Of a stretch of 64,000 nucleotides of DNA, positions 1 to 11,671 are shown in pieces. This DNA comes from Psococerastis gibbosa (lineage: Eukaryota > Arthropoda > Insecta > Psocodea > Psocidae): NCBI GenBank assembly GCA_963971405.1, contig OZ020484.1, positions 18,228,001-18,292,000 of the forward strand. Reading direction: 5' to 3'. Each line of letters opens with the position of its first letter. The stretch's first letter is position 1. Below the pieces are notes generated by a model. The model did no database searches. It had not been told where the DNA came from and saw only the letters and a program-made list of their open reading frames with translations. The position numbers and the translations under genes are program-made.

Positions 1-1235
1 AATAAGCTAAGTGTTCCAAATGTCATCCTACCGTGGTCGGGTAGTACAGTTGTTCTTTTGATCAAAGGATTCATAAAGGTGATTTGACTCATTGCACAAC
101 AGCATATTAAATGAACTCTTTACGTTAAAGCAGGCTGCAAAAACTGCATACTCATTTCACATTGTTAACCATGTAATAAAACAAATTTAAAATGAATTCA
201 TTCTAGAATAATTACTAATATCAGTAAAATGTGGTTTATAACAGTAAATCGGGGAAAAATATCTGGATTGATGGGCCATGAGCGTATTTAAATCAAAAGT
301 TTCTGCGAGCTCTGCAGCTGACATCTTCAAGGGCATTGGCTACCAAGAAAACACCTCGGAGGCGGTCTTCTGCTGCCGAGTTGGTAGTAATCGCTACCTA
401 GCGCGAAGTTTGCAGAAAATACTCTACTAGCCCAAATATTTATACTACTCCAAAAATTTGTTTTATTCTGCAAGTAGTACATTTTTTAAAAGTGAAAAAT
501 TATAAAGGCACAGTAAAATAGGGTAATTGGCACATATTATTGTTAATTATTTCGAAACTTCATTATGAGAAGGGTACTAGTACTAGTTATAATCATCTAT
601 AGACTATAATTACGTGTAAATTATCTTTCCAGGCACTTGGTTAGTAACTTGGATTTATACAGTAGTATGTATTTCAATTTGCGTTACATGCAAACTCAAT
701 AACAATAATTGTGCAAGAAAGTAAACGAATAAACAATGCATCCCAGTATCTTTTTGAAAGCACGCGAATGGACAATAATTAAATGTGGAGGCACAACTTG
801 AAGTTTCTAGGCTATTATTATATTATAGGTAATTTTACTAAACTACTCATTATTCGTTACACTGAAGGCCAATTCCAGATATAAAGTTGATCGCCTTCAA
901 CTTGGTACTCTGTTCTACATACATATAGCTCTCAGCAAGAGTCAAGATTGAGGCACTGAGCCTCCGAATGGTATTTTATAACTGCATACCTACGCATGAG
1001 TATGAGTACAACTGAAACTCACTATGCAAATATTAAAAGACTAACGGACACCACATCCACCTCCGATGTTTAATATTTAAAAGTAAATTTAACATGAAAT
1101 AAAAAAAAAAACTATCCTTTAATGGCATTGGCATAATATAATAATAATAATAATAATGGGTTAATTGTAAGAGTGGGCCGAAAGGCCCAAAATTCACCCA
1201 TATGGAAAATATAGACAATTTTCTTTATTTCTTTC
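1..1235. other. Intergenic, AT-rich, no gene seen
   Basis: No splice-bounded or long open frame is visible. Positions about 262-420 resemble a decayed relative of the palindromic repeat at 1855-2167: a GATGGGCC block is followed by a CTGCAGCTGACATCTTCA-like block. The first 90 bases share a GTCATCC..CGTGGTCGG stretch with about 7208-7270 and 14424-14450, so an old dispersed repeat begins here. A short AAT microsatellite lies at about 1136-1157. Confidence 0.5.
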
Positions 1236-1800
1236 TATAATATTATTGCTTTCCTATTTTTTTCCCTCGCGTTTGTCAGGAGATTTTGGCGGAATTTCGC
1301 TTCTACTATTCTTCTTTCCTTCCTATTTATTACGAGATTCCAACAAATTTAAACGTTTTGAGGTCCCAGGAACCAAAACACTGTGTTTTTACGAAATGTC
1401 TGCCTGTCTGTAACTCAATTTGGGACCAAACTAATAGTTTTAGAATTTGATGAATATCGGCATGTCCATAGGTTCACAAAAATATTGTCCATGGGAATTT
1501 TTTTTCTTCATCATATTGGGAGTTTTTTACCCCGAAAAACGGCTATAAAAACGACTCAAAACCCCCAACTAGATTGCATCCCCGTTGACAATTTAGTTCA
1601 GGGAGTAAAAAAATAAAGAAAAGGCTCAATTTTCATGAGAAATGACTAAAAAATATTTTTCAGAAAAACCATTCTATCTATGCTTTTTAACTTCAGGTAT
1701 GTTTTAGGTTAGGTTAGGATAGGTTTTAGGTGCTAAATACAGCAACAAAAAAGAACAGAATGCATTCGAAAGCAAGGTTTTGGTTTTGATAAAAAATTAT
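1236..1800 (+). repeat. R1 repeat, degraded copy
   Basis: This stretch follows, in order, the landmarks of the better preserved copies at 44222-45046 and 51238-52141. It has a GCTTTCC start, GAGGTCCCAGGAACC, TTACGAAATGTCTG, AGGTTCACAAAA, a run of CAAAACGG-like phrases and the GGTATGTTTTAGG block. It is clearly more decayed than those copies, and the far end is missing. A TTAGG-like tract (AGGTTAGGTTAGGATAGG) occurs near 1706 and is too short to call telomeric. The family is unclassified and has no coding capacity here. Confidence 0.6.
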
Positions 1801-1854
1801 TTTATGAATATACTGTATTATGGATAATCCGAGCCCAATGTATTACTTACCATG

Positions 1855-2167
1855 TAACTGCAAAGGCTTTCACGGCCGGAGTCAAATGAAGAACCAGTAG
1901 AGTCCGGGCTGATGGGCCGTGGTCGAATTGAAAGTGAACTTCCAAACGTTTCGTCAACATCTGCGGTCGACATCTTCAGTGGCGCTGCGTAGACTTCGAA
2001 GGTTGTACCTCGGTGGCTCCGTAGCGAGTGACTGGGTAGGGGGCTGCGCACTGACCTTTATACCTTCGAAGTCACTGAAGATGTCGACCGCAGATGTTGA
2101 CGAAATGTTTGGAAGTTCACTTTAAATTCGACCACGGCCCATCAGCCCGGATTCTACTGGTTCTTCA
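1855..2167. mobile_element. P-family foldback with 14-bp target duplication
   Basis: The two halves are inverted copies of each other, starting and ending near GATGGGCCGTGGTCGAATT and its complement. The element is flanked by the direct repeat TATTACTTACCATG at 1841-1854 and 2168-2181, a perfect 14-bp target duplication. This length fits target-primed retroelements such as Penelope-like elements better than cut-and-paste transposons. Each arm carries a hammerhead-like motif, CTGAAGA then a stem (GTCGAC/GTTGAC) then GAAA, at 2075-2106 on the plus strand and 1947-1979 on the minus strand. Relatives lie at 29405-29616 and 59085-59349. The class is an inference from the duplication length and motif. 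Confidence 0.75.
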
Positions 2168-2181
2168 TATTACTTACCATG

Positions 2182-3920
2182 CCATTATTATTGTGTAGTA
2201 TTGTATTATTGGCCTGCCTATTTTATACTACACATCGATCAATCTAGTACTTTAGGATAGGGAAAATCTATAGCCAGTCGCTATTTAACCACGGGACAAT
2301 TATTTACCATTGAACTATTAAAGTACCTCTAATAATTGATAAATAGAAAAGCATGTAATTTACGGGTTCACTCATACCGGTTCTTTAACAAAGGGTTAGT
2401 TGGACTTACATTGCCTGTTGTGTTAATAGTCATTTACATAACAGGCACTCTACTCTAGTGTGTATCACAAATAGGAAAATTAGTCATTTGGCTAATTTAT
2501 TAAGAAAATGTATTATTCATGTGATGACAGCAAACAATTAACAAATACGACAATGTTGTTTCATCAAAGAAAAACAACACATCAATGATTCAGATAACTT
2601 GATGACTTCTTAACCTTTACTAATCGCTAATTCTCATCTTAGTAGCCCATAATATTACTAAATACTTGAAATTAACATGATTCCAACCCACAAACAAGCT
2701 CTAATTTGTATGACTTATGCATACAGGTAAATACAAGCGGTTGCGGCACTCTTCACGGGTCTCCACCTCTTGCACATGCCGCGGGGGGCAGCTTGGCCTC
2801 CGGACCCGCAATCACCTGCCAGCAACGAAAATATGAACAATAATAACAAGTTTTCGCGTTTGTTCTGATTAGTGGTAATCCATCGATAAATTTTATCGTC
2901 GTATCGCAATTGCGTATTCAAGTCAGAAGAAATTTACCTCAAATTAAATTTATCCTCCAGATGAATTTATGAGTTAGAAAATTTAGAGAAGAAAACTTTA
3001 CCTTCAGCAACTCAATGTTTAAAATTTGGCAAATATAGTAAAACATAAAATTGGCTAATACGCAATCAAATATAATTAATGTGAGGAATTCACAAGGGTA
3101 TTGGTAAATTGCATGCTAACACTCCCTAACTTAATTAAATATTGAGGGCAAATATATAAGGGCAGAGGCATTTACGTTTGTAAATAAGCCTTGAATTCGG
3201 TTCGGTAGGAAATTTAGTGAAAAACAACCCGGAGTGACCTCAAATGGCCCGCATCTATTGATCAAAGCCTTCATCATGTTGGACGTGCGTGGTCCCAACT
3301 GGAGACAATTGGCTCTTAATTCTGATCTGTATCTGCTAAATGGATCGTTTTCAAAACACGCATTTTCCAAAAAAAAAATTATGAATGAATAACGACTTTT
3401 TTGCAAAACAATTGGCAACAATAAGACCATAAAGTCTTTTTTTCATGTTAACCCTATTATGACTCAATTCCTCATTTGAAATCCTTATTCGTTTCTGATC
3501 TGATGTGCCAACAGTATTGGCGCGGATTTATGGGCTGTAGTATGCTGTACTGTTCGCAAAATTAAGGAAAAACTTGGTGCTAAGCTGGTTTCATATTTAT
3601 GCGGTTTGTCGGGGAGATCATAGATAGGCAGATTTGTGCAGTCCGTAACACCACCTAAAAAGCATAAAAATATGTGTATCTATGGTTAGATTACTGTTGA
3701 CTGCAGCTTAACTATGACAGTTACGAATCATAGTCAGATTCTCCAAAGTGACTTTGTGGAACTTCATTATACTTAAAATTATGGAAAAAATAAGACGCAA
3801 CTGTGTGGGGATCAGTTGCGTATTAATTTTTCAATAATTTTAAGTATGACAGTTACTGTCACTTTCAGTATAAAAATTAATCATTAAGTGCACTTTATTC
3901 GATGTAGGGCGGATTCTAAT
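2182..3920. other. Intergenic, no gene seen
   Basis: No credible exon was found. A short repeat at about 2389-2430 (AAAGGGTTAGTTGGACTTAC followed by ATTGCCTG) recurs at about 32030-32070 (inverted) and at 56560-56625. The stretch 3705-3880 contains loosely symmetric GACAGTTAC blocks. Confidence 0.45.
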
Positions 3921-4143
3921 AAAATAAATAAATAAATAAGGACTTTTTGTTCTATTATTAAACCAACCTAGCGGTGTTAGGGCTATAAAGCCCTCTCTTA
4001 AACTCAACTAGGAAGGCCCGGGACTGCCTGCTTTACATGCTCTCCGCAGCATGGCCAGAAAATGTAGGAAGTGTAAGACTCGAACCAGCAACCTTTCGGG
4101 TGGAAGTCCAAGTTCGTACCACTACTCTACATATTGTCTTGAC
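3921..4143 (-). mobile_element. tRNA-derived SINE, family S1
   Basis: Read on the minus strand this is a tRNA-like head followed by a unique body and an A-rich AAAT tail. The B-box-like GGTTCGAGTC(T) lies near the head, then the ACATTTTCTGGCCATGC body block and the TAGCCCTAAC..CTAGGTTGG tail block. It ends in (AAAT)n/(TTTA)n. Other copies lie at 23971-24112, 32274-32490, 48018-48090, 48702-48895 and 59636-59860. This copy is near full length but diverged. Confidence 0.8.
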
Positions 4144-4722
4144 AATGTACTCCCTACAACATTATAGTCTGTTTTACGTAGCCAACCACCGATATTCTTC
4201 ATTATAACAAATGACCGATTTGACAACTTGCCCCATTAGCTTCCATAGCGTGTCCCCAGGTTAAACCGTGTTATTGCTATAGCAGCTATTTTAAATAATT
4301 TTTAACTAGTTCCAATAAATTTGTCCCATGTTTCATACTCAAAACTGATATTTCTCAATTTTTGACGATATTAAATAGGTGTCATATTAGGCATTATTCT
4401 TAACAAAATATAAATGCCATACCAAGATCCCAGCAAATATGCTATAACTGTTATAATCTGACACTATGATTACATATATTAACATTCACAAACATTAAAT
4501 TACGTCTCAATAACTTGCGAAAGACAAAAACTATTAATGGAAACAATTAATCTAAAAATGTACTCATAAATACGCCACTTTCACGGGACTCTACAAGGCG
4601 CAAAACTTTATATTTAAAAAGTTCTGACCTATTTATATTTTATTGTTTAATTATGTTTATTTGCCAATAAAATTAGGTATTGTATGTTTATACATAGAAG
4701 AAATGTTTTTTATAGATATTTG
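4144..4722. other. Intergenic, no gene seen
   Basis: AT-rich sequence without recognisable exons or repeats shared within the window. Confidence 0.4.
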
Positions 4723-5028
4723 CAGGGACGCCGACTTGGGGGGGGGGGGCACGGTCCATCTTACCCCCGCAGACTAGTTTCTGGGGTGGCAGCGCCCCCC
4801 CCCCCCCCCCCCAGAAGGGAAGAGCATTCACAATGAAGAGGGACAAAACCTTGATATAAGCTTTAGTCAATAATTTTATAGAAAGAGCGAGTGTACCTGT
4901 ACGTCGGTCAACGTTTTCTGCATTATAGTTATTTTAAGTAACCATTTACCAATGCATTTTCTTAATACTTTCCAGAGTATCGAATTCTTGCCCCCCCCCC
5001 CCAGAATTTTTAAAACTCGGCGTCCCTG
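4723..5028. mobile_element. hAT-like MITE with poly-C/poly-G tracts
   Basis: The element begins CAGGGACGCCGA and ends with the imperfect complement TCGGCGTCCCTG. The flanks GATATTTG (4715-4722) and GATATTGG (5029-5036) match at 7 of 8 positions. CAGGG termini with an 8-bp duplication are the signature of the hAT superfamily. It has no coding capacity. The interior contains long G and C homopolymer tracts near both ends, so the length may be unreliable in the assembly. Confidence 0.75.
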
Positions 5029-5589
5029 GATATTGGTACATACATTTTGACACTAACGATCGATATTTCCTGTAAAATGTAAAATTTTGTACACCCATAA
5101 GGTTCTTCCCTCTGGCCATCTATTAATATTGTTGTAGTGTAGATTAACCTCAGTAAAAAGCATAAGTTACAATGGTGGTTCATAACCACTTTCAGCCTTA
5201 TCTTAAGGAAAAATGAATTCTCGCTGGAAGCCACTATAAGCCAGTGGCCAACGAATTCCATAGGCTTACACACGATTTATCAACATAATATCAGAGTGAT
5301 GGACTCATTTCAATTCTCTAATAGTTCTAGAAATAGAAGCTAATGATGTACGAGGGGTATCACTTCTTGAACGTCACAGACCTAAACACAAAGGAGCGCC
5401 ATATCTATTTCAAGTTTATAATTAGCATTTAAAACCCTATTAGGTTTTGGAGGTTACAAAATCTAATATTCAAACTTGTCGATCATTAGCCTGGTGGTGG
5501 AACTATCAAGATTAGTAATTGATAAACATTCTGATATCCCGACAAAAGCAGGGTCCATCGATTTCTTATAATTTTCAAATTTTTAAGGG
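5029..5589. other. Intergenic, no gene seen
   Basis: AT-rich sequence without recognisable exons. The first eight bases belong to the target duplication of the preceding hAT-like element. Confidence 0.35.
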
Positions 5590-5790
5590 TTAGATTCCAA
5601 AATATTTTGTAAGCAAGGAACGGTCGTGTATTTTAGTCAAATTAATTAATTTCCCGTTCGACAGCCAAACATTTAAAGGTGGCCAAGTGAAAAATCCATA
5701 AATAAAGCTAGGTTTCTCTAAAAGCTGTCCATTTCTCCTACTGATTCACTATTGCACAAAGTCGGTTTAATGCACTACATCGGTTTGGTC
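5590..5790. repeat. R3 repeat, rearranged partial copy
   Basis: The first half (TATTTTGTAAGCAAGGAACG, GTCGTGTATTTT, AAATTAATTAATTT) is inverted relative to 60860-61110. The second half (CTCTAAAAGCTGTCCATTTC) is in the same direction as 60865-60900. The related copy at 55108-55462 is a palindrome, so this looks like a rearranged half-foldback. No coding capacity. Confidence 0.5.
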
Positions 5791-5869
5791 AACACTGTAT
5801 ATATACAGAAATAAAAGGTATTGTCAGAGTAAAGACATTAATAATCGAAATTCTCTTGAATTAGGGGTA

Positions 5870-6015
5870 TCATCGGTCCTGCAATGCCTTGCAAGGGAGT
5901 TGGACGATGTAGTCACGATTTAGGAGTAACTAAGTTTGTGCTGTACCCCGGCCTGATATTGGCTTAGCCAAGTGGCCGTAAAAAAAAAATAATAATAATA
6001 ACAATAATAATAATC
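5870..6015 (+). repeat. Possible SINE-like retrocopy with AAT tail
   Basis: A moderately GC-rich stretch (GCAAGGGAGTTGG..GATATTGGCTTAGCC) runs directly into an A tract and (AAT)n/(AAC) repeats at about 5981-6014, as expected of a retroposed short element. No second copy was found in the window, so the call rests only on the tail. Confidence 0.35.
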
Positions 6016-6821
6016 GAAATTCTAATTCTAATATCAGACGAACCGAGATACATGTATGGAGGAGAAACTTGGCTGCAGACAAATCGATAGATTGAGTCTA
6101 AAGAAGAATCGGACTAATACTGTACTAGTTAGTACGTTCCGCCGTGCCCACCACCCTTCGAAATGCATTGGAACATGGCGGTGCCGTCCAGTGTTCATTA
6201 CCGAGATATTTCCAAGTGTGGTGGGACCGGCCCTAAGTATCTCAAAGAATATGTTCCAGTAGAGGAACGCTAGTGGCTTAACTGCACAAATCGAATACAA
6301 ATCTGTACAAAATCGGTCACCAAGCAATGTTAATAATACTGAAATTACGGCATAAGGGAAAACCTAAGTATATACCGAATTAATTAGTCCAAATTCCAAG
6401 TAAGGTCGCCTAACTCCTAACTGAAAACCTATAATAAGCGGTAGCTTTCAAATCTTTGCACCTCAGTCTCAACCACATCACATTTTGGTTATTTTTCATT
6501 TCGACCAATTAAACTAATTAGTGTTTACGGTGGCGTCACCAAAGTTCTAACCTCGGGCTATTACTATTTACAATGTTACCAATCATGATCCAAGGTTCTT
6601 TAGAATATTATGAGTTACGCCGCGTCTGGGCGGACACTATGTTGTAGCAAGTTGAAATACGAATTGTCAAGTTTACCCGACCACAATAGGATGACATTTG
6701 GAACACATAAAAATAATAAATAAAGTCGGTGTTCCGCTTATTCAACTTTTCGAGTAAACAATGATTCCAAATATAGTCAATAAGTCCGAGAGTTGTACCA
6801 TCAAAAGCAAACAAACTTTCG
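6016..6821. other. Intergenic, no gene seen
   Basis: The open frames here are short, lack splice context and match no family I know. Confidence 0.4.
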
Positions 6822-7018
6822 ACATTTACCGACTTCGATGGTAAGGTGGTAGCGTGCTTGTACTTGCGCGAGCCTCTACAAGCCATGCGATCGGAGACGT
6901 GTCGTAACTCAACACGGGTACTAGCCTACAGAGGCGACTGAAGAGGTCAATTGGATACATTCATTAAATTTTTTGTATGCAATTACCTTCTATATAAATA
7001 AAATAAATAAATAAAAAA
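6822..7018 (+). mobile_element. SINE, family S2
   Basis: It shares an ordered series of blocks with 28487-28664: TTCGAT, GGTGGTAGC, CTTGTACTTG, GCGCGAGCCTCTAC, GGAGACGTGTCGTAAC, CACGGGTACTA, GAAGAGGT and CATACATTCATTA. It ends in an AAATAAATAAATAAA tail. The polymerase-III-like head and A-rich simple tail are typical of SINEs. I infer a tRNA- or 5S-like head but cannot assign it. Confidence 0.65.
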
Positions 7019-9570
7019 CATAATTGCGCATAAAGATGCTTTTGCTCATAACTATCAGTCAGATACGCCCCCCAAATCGAAAATTTCTGCCTTATTTTTC
7101 ACGTATGATTTTTTCGGCACATGCAAAGGTAGAACTTACGACAAGGTCACTAAATCTGATGATAACTCAAATTCCCCAAAAATTTTGGTTACGCCCTTCT
7201 GACTGTAGATATGACATTCTATCGTGGTCGGGTAGTACAATATATTCTAATAATCAAATAATTTCATAGGTGCAATTATGATTTACAACCCAATGACATT
7301 GTAGATGGTGCAGTCAAAAATATTTTAATTCTCTCAAAATTTAAAAGAAAAAATTGTTCTGAACTTATTAGAAATCATAAAAGGTCATCCATCCATCCAC
7401 GTTATGCATTTCAGGGTCAGATTAAGAGGACATATAAATTTTTTTGTGGTTCATAAAGTATAATATTTATACTTCGGCTAAAGTCATAAATTTTATTTTT
7501 AAAGATTTCTGAATAAATTACCATATTGAAATGTTTGGGTCAGTAAATACACCATTTTAAATGAACAATTAAAACTCATGGCTCTCAATCACATTGCAAA
7601 AGACGTATAATATTAATGTCTATAATAATCTACATCGGTCTTGCTGATAACGACACCTGGCCGCTATGCAACCTCTTAAGGATGGACGGAGTCCACCTGA
7701 CGGTTTGCACTGCCTTCACCTACCCGAACGAAGACATCACGAATCGCTACAGGACCTGGGCAGCCCGGCGACGAATGATTGAACAACAACGGAAGGGAAA
7801 ATGATAAAAAACCACCGCATAATATTGATGTTTCACCGAACCTTAGCTTGTTTGTAAGAAGTCTGCCTTATTAGGTGCCGAAATAGTGGAGAGAAAATGC
7901 CAGTCAGCGCTATTAAAATTTCAAACAGACCAGCGTGATAGTAAACGGAGTACAGCTACTAGCTCACATGATGGCCAGAGGCTATAGATTGGCACAAAAT
8001 GGAACCGCATTATTTATCGATGGGGAAACACTTTACTTAGATTAGGCTACCTTGTAATACCATGATCTACTCTATTTTTAAAACACATAGAGGCACTGCG
8101 ACCATCCACTGCATACATTTCTTTAAATGATAATGTAAAAGGTCACCGCTTTAGGACGCGGGAAATCTTCTGTATATAGTAATTATTTATTCTACAGCAA
8201 ACATGCTCGAGAATTTTTTATTTGCCATTCAGAAAAAGAAGGCCAAGTTGACTTGCCAAGAAAACATTGCATTGGCAATGCAAAACATTAGGCACATAAA
8301 ACAGAAACTGCAATTTTCCCATCAATTAGAAATGACGTCAATGCACCGATTTGGCCATTATAGATACTATTAGTATGCTAAACATATATATGTCCTTCAT
8401 CCTGTAGGATTCAAACGGAATGACTCAATGTCGCTTACCAAGGACAACGCCGGATGAGCAGCTAATGAATAATAATAACGATTGTTGGGCCTTTCTGTGG
8501 CACATGGAATGGCAATGTGCCGTAATAGCCTTTGAGACTGTTGATGGTCCATCGTCCGCCATCTTGAAAAATATATTTAACTACAATAACTCCATTAGCA
8601 TTAAGCAAAAAATCGGATAAGATGTATCTAGATTCTAGAATAAATTATCAATTTAATTCTATAATTATTACAATGATAAAAAACAAACAAATAACACGTT
8701 AGAAGCTGAAATATCTTGAGTAGGAATTAATTTATTCAAAAAAAGAACAACAAAAAATCTGTGAAAATGGGATTCGAAGCTACAATGTTAACCTTCGAAG
8801 ATTTACATAGGAAATGGAATAAAAATAGTTTTATAAATTAATTAATAAAGAAAAAATTCTGAAGGCTGCCACCCTTCCCAAGTTCCCAACAGGTTCTTGA
8901 ATGGGTTCTTGCCGATGAGCGCCCAGGAAGTCATGTAAGAATCAGCAGATAGGGTTGTGTGGAAGTGACACGTTGTCCCAAACGGCTAAGATCGCCGGTT
9001 TAAATCCAGCTCTAAGATTTCTTTAAACATTTTTTGGCTATTTCTTTCTGGCGTAAGAGTTTCCATAGCTGCGAAAATAATTAATTAAAATAGAAGTTTA
9101 CCCTCTGTCAACAGAGAATATATTTCAACGAGAACAGTGCGGGGGGAGGGCTGTCTTCCATAAAGACCTACATCCGGGGCATAAGCCCTTTAATTGGAGG
9201 GGGGTCACCACAAATTCATTTTTTAGAGACGAAGAACCATGTAACTGCAAACAGGGGAACGAGGGTGCCCACGGGGAAACGTTTTTGGAACAATATACCT
9301 TAAATATTGGGTCTTACTAATTTTGACATCAATTGAGTTTCGATTTCGAGTTTTCGAAGACTTATTCAACTATTTTGAAAAATACAGGTGTGAAATATTG
9401 GGGTTTTACATATTTTAACAGGAAAGAACTTCAGATTTATGAGCCACAGACTATTCATAAAACTGCAAGTTACAGGGGGAGGGGGCATTTTTTCGAAGAA
9501 AAAAAATAGACCCGCAATTGTGGGAGTTTACGAATGTTTGAGGCATCAGTCAGTGCAGTAGGTATTGTGT
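7019..9570. other. Intergenic, no gene recognised
   Basis: Only weak signals are present. A 62-codon open stretch at 7616-7804 is richer in GC than its surroundings and reads like the end of a retroelement protein (ending AARRRMIEQQRKGK), but I cannot place it in a family. Positions about 8880-9030 have a GGTTTAAATCC block resembling a decayed B box. A purine-rich stretch lies at about 9140-9210. Confidence 0.4.
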
Positions 9571-10248
9571 AAAGTATTAAAATCAAACAAATTTGCACAA
9601 TTTCCACATTAACATATATATTATTCAAAGTTAAACAATTAAAAATTAAATTAAACCATCATCAGACTAACAAGTTTCTACCTGACATTAAGCTCTAAAC
9701 CTATGGGATGGGATGATTGATCCGATTTTTGATGTTGCGGCCTGTTTGGCCAATATAAGTAACATTACAGTTATTGCAGCACAGTTGGTAACCTGGAATT
9801 CTCAACTAAGTCCTTACAGTTAATAAAAATCTGAGTTAGACATGGTCGAAAAAGAAACAATCTTGCCAGTACTGCGTTCTACTATTCTCCCTACTTGGAG
9901 ACTAATATCAAGATTGCGACTCAGCTTTCGCGTACCTCTGGACATACTTCGGAATTCTCAACTTTTAAAATTTTACATGACTATAGGAAGGGGAAGCTAT
10001 TAGACAGATTAGAGTGTATTGAAATAAAAAAGCATTGTTTAATGGTTGTAATCTGGTAAATGACATAACTTTCATACATCCCTCCACCCTCCCATCCCAT
10101 AGGCTTAGAGCTTAATGTCAGGTAGAAACTTGTTAGTCTGATGATGGTGTAACACCGAAACAGCTATAACTAATTTTTAATTTTTTAACTTTTAATAATA
10201 TATATGTTTATGTGGAAATTGTGCAAATTTGTTTGACTTTAATACTTT
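9571..10248. mobile_element. Penelope-like retroelement remains, inverted
   Basis: The element is broken and old. Its outer 100-150 bases are inverted copies (AAAGTATTAAA..GTGGAAATTGTGC and complement, and CTAACAAGTTTCTACCTGAC and complement). On the minus strand near 9715-9790 the translation contains TYIGQTGRNIKNR after a CC..C cluster. This is the GIY-YIG endonuclease signature of Penelope-like elements. On the plus strand near 9967-10044 the translation KGKLLDRLECIEIKKHC looks like the end of the same domain, so two tails meet head to head. A hammerhead-like motif lies at 10138-10161. Confidence 0.7.
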
Positions 10249-10933
10249 AGACATTATGTTTCGTTTCCACGAAGTCACGAGAGAAACCCTACATTGGATA
10301 TGTAGTGGGTATCTTGATAACAAGAATTTGGATAAGACATTATGTGTCTTTCTAATAATTTATCTTCAAATTTAGTGTCCACCCCTGACCAACATCTAAA
10401 CCTTAATTTTTTGGAAGCCAAATGCAGCTGAACAGTTGCAGCCTCAACCTTCTACACAAAAACTCTTATTAACCTGTCACAACAATACTACTTAAATATG
10501 AAATACTTAATGGAATTGCAATATAAAATAGCTTCCTGAAATCGTCGTCTTTCTGTTTCTATAGGTTGAACAGGTTGATAACGCAAATCCCTGCCTGATA
10601 TCCCGCCAGATAGGTATTTGAGTTGAGTAAGGAGTCACCCTTCCCTAAATATCTCCCCGAATACGTCCATGCCATGGAGTTGACATTCCTTCTGCTTCCG
10701 CTCAAATTATTCCTATTAGTAAGGCCACTGGGCAGGCATTATAGTACCGTATTGATATGTTTGGGAAGGAATCATTGGACAAGTTTCATGATGCAGAGGC
10801 CTGCAGTGGTGCCTTCAGCAACCGGACGCCACAATCCTGTCAGCTGTATTTGGAACAGAAGAATTTCGGCGACTACTGTACTGTGGTGACACCATAGGAC
10901 TAAGGCCATAGTGACTATGGAAGAGAGCATACT
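10249..10933. other. Intergenic flank of repeats
   Basis: The block TTTCCACGAAGTCACGAG at about 10265-10283 recurs at the ends of the elements at 34383-34796 and 50880-51230, tying these three loci to one family. The stretch 10623-10900 is relatively GC-rich and may be a further decayed portion of the neighbouring LINE, but I see no recognisable motif. Confidence 0.4.
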
Positions 10934-11671
10934 TTACTTTATACAACGTACCGCCATCTGGTGCCACGCCTGCCAGTATAGTGATGTGCTGTCATTGTTA
11001 GGGCTCTGGATCGATTGATACGTTAGTAGGTGGTCAGCATCCATGCGTCCACTGAGGCCGAGTGGGCATTGGTCTGAAGCAGCCAGGCCTAGGGGAAACG
11101 GTTGAGCCAGCAGGTAGTCGTGGCGAAAACGGGCGATAAAAGCAGCTCTTAGTAGGTCATGTGGTAAAAGATTTTTAACCAAAGTTTCCCATCGCTGTCC
11201 TGCTGCTCTGGTTGATATAGCGTTCTTGTATCTTTTTTGAGTTACAGCCGAATTTAGTTCGAATTTTTGCATGGGCAGGACAAATTGCTCATAAAAATTT
11301 TTTATGTCAGAGGCATGTAAATAAGACAACTCTTGCTTAAAATATGAATTCCCTTGCAAATGGGATGTTTTCCTTCCATATTAAAAGCATTTTCATTCGA
11401 CTTTTGATACAGCGGTGTAGCTAAACTTAACCTTTACCGAGGAACTGCCAAGTTCACTGCACTTAGCTAGCAGGTGTGCCTTTTCGTTTCCAGCTATTCC
11501 GACGTGGCTCGGTATCCATTGAACAGCAACTGTCCATCCTGAAGATTTTAAACTGGCTAAGACTCCCCTGCATTTTAACGTCCTCGGTCCTGTAGCGGAG
11601 TTGGTGCAAGCAGCCGCTCTTTTAGTTTGTTTATTGAAAAGTTTTATACGTCCCCATCGCAAGACTCTCAT
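10934..11671 (-). mobile_element. LINE fragment: RNase H and C-terminal region
   Basis: On the minus strand the upstream open frame (11671 to 11393) contains VQWIPSHVGIAGNEKAHLLA. This is the conserved end of the RNase H domain found in I, LOA and R1-type non-LTR retrotransposons. The next frame (11359 to 10934) contains RFRHDYLL, LGLAASDQCPLG and DADHLLT. These match the typical C-terminal segment after RNase H, where a Cys-His motif follows an HL..GL block. The two frames are not continuous, and the reverse transcriptase and endonuclease are absent, so this is a dead 5'-truncated copy. The exact clade is uncertain. Confidence 0.8.

Noticed and set aside
1700-1720. Telomeric TTAGG repeats
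   Set aside because: Only two to three units, imperfect, inside a degraded R1 repeat.
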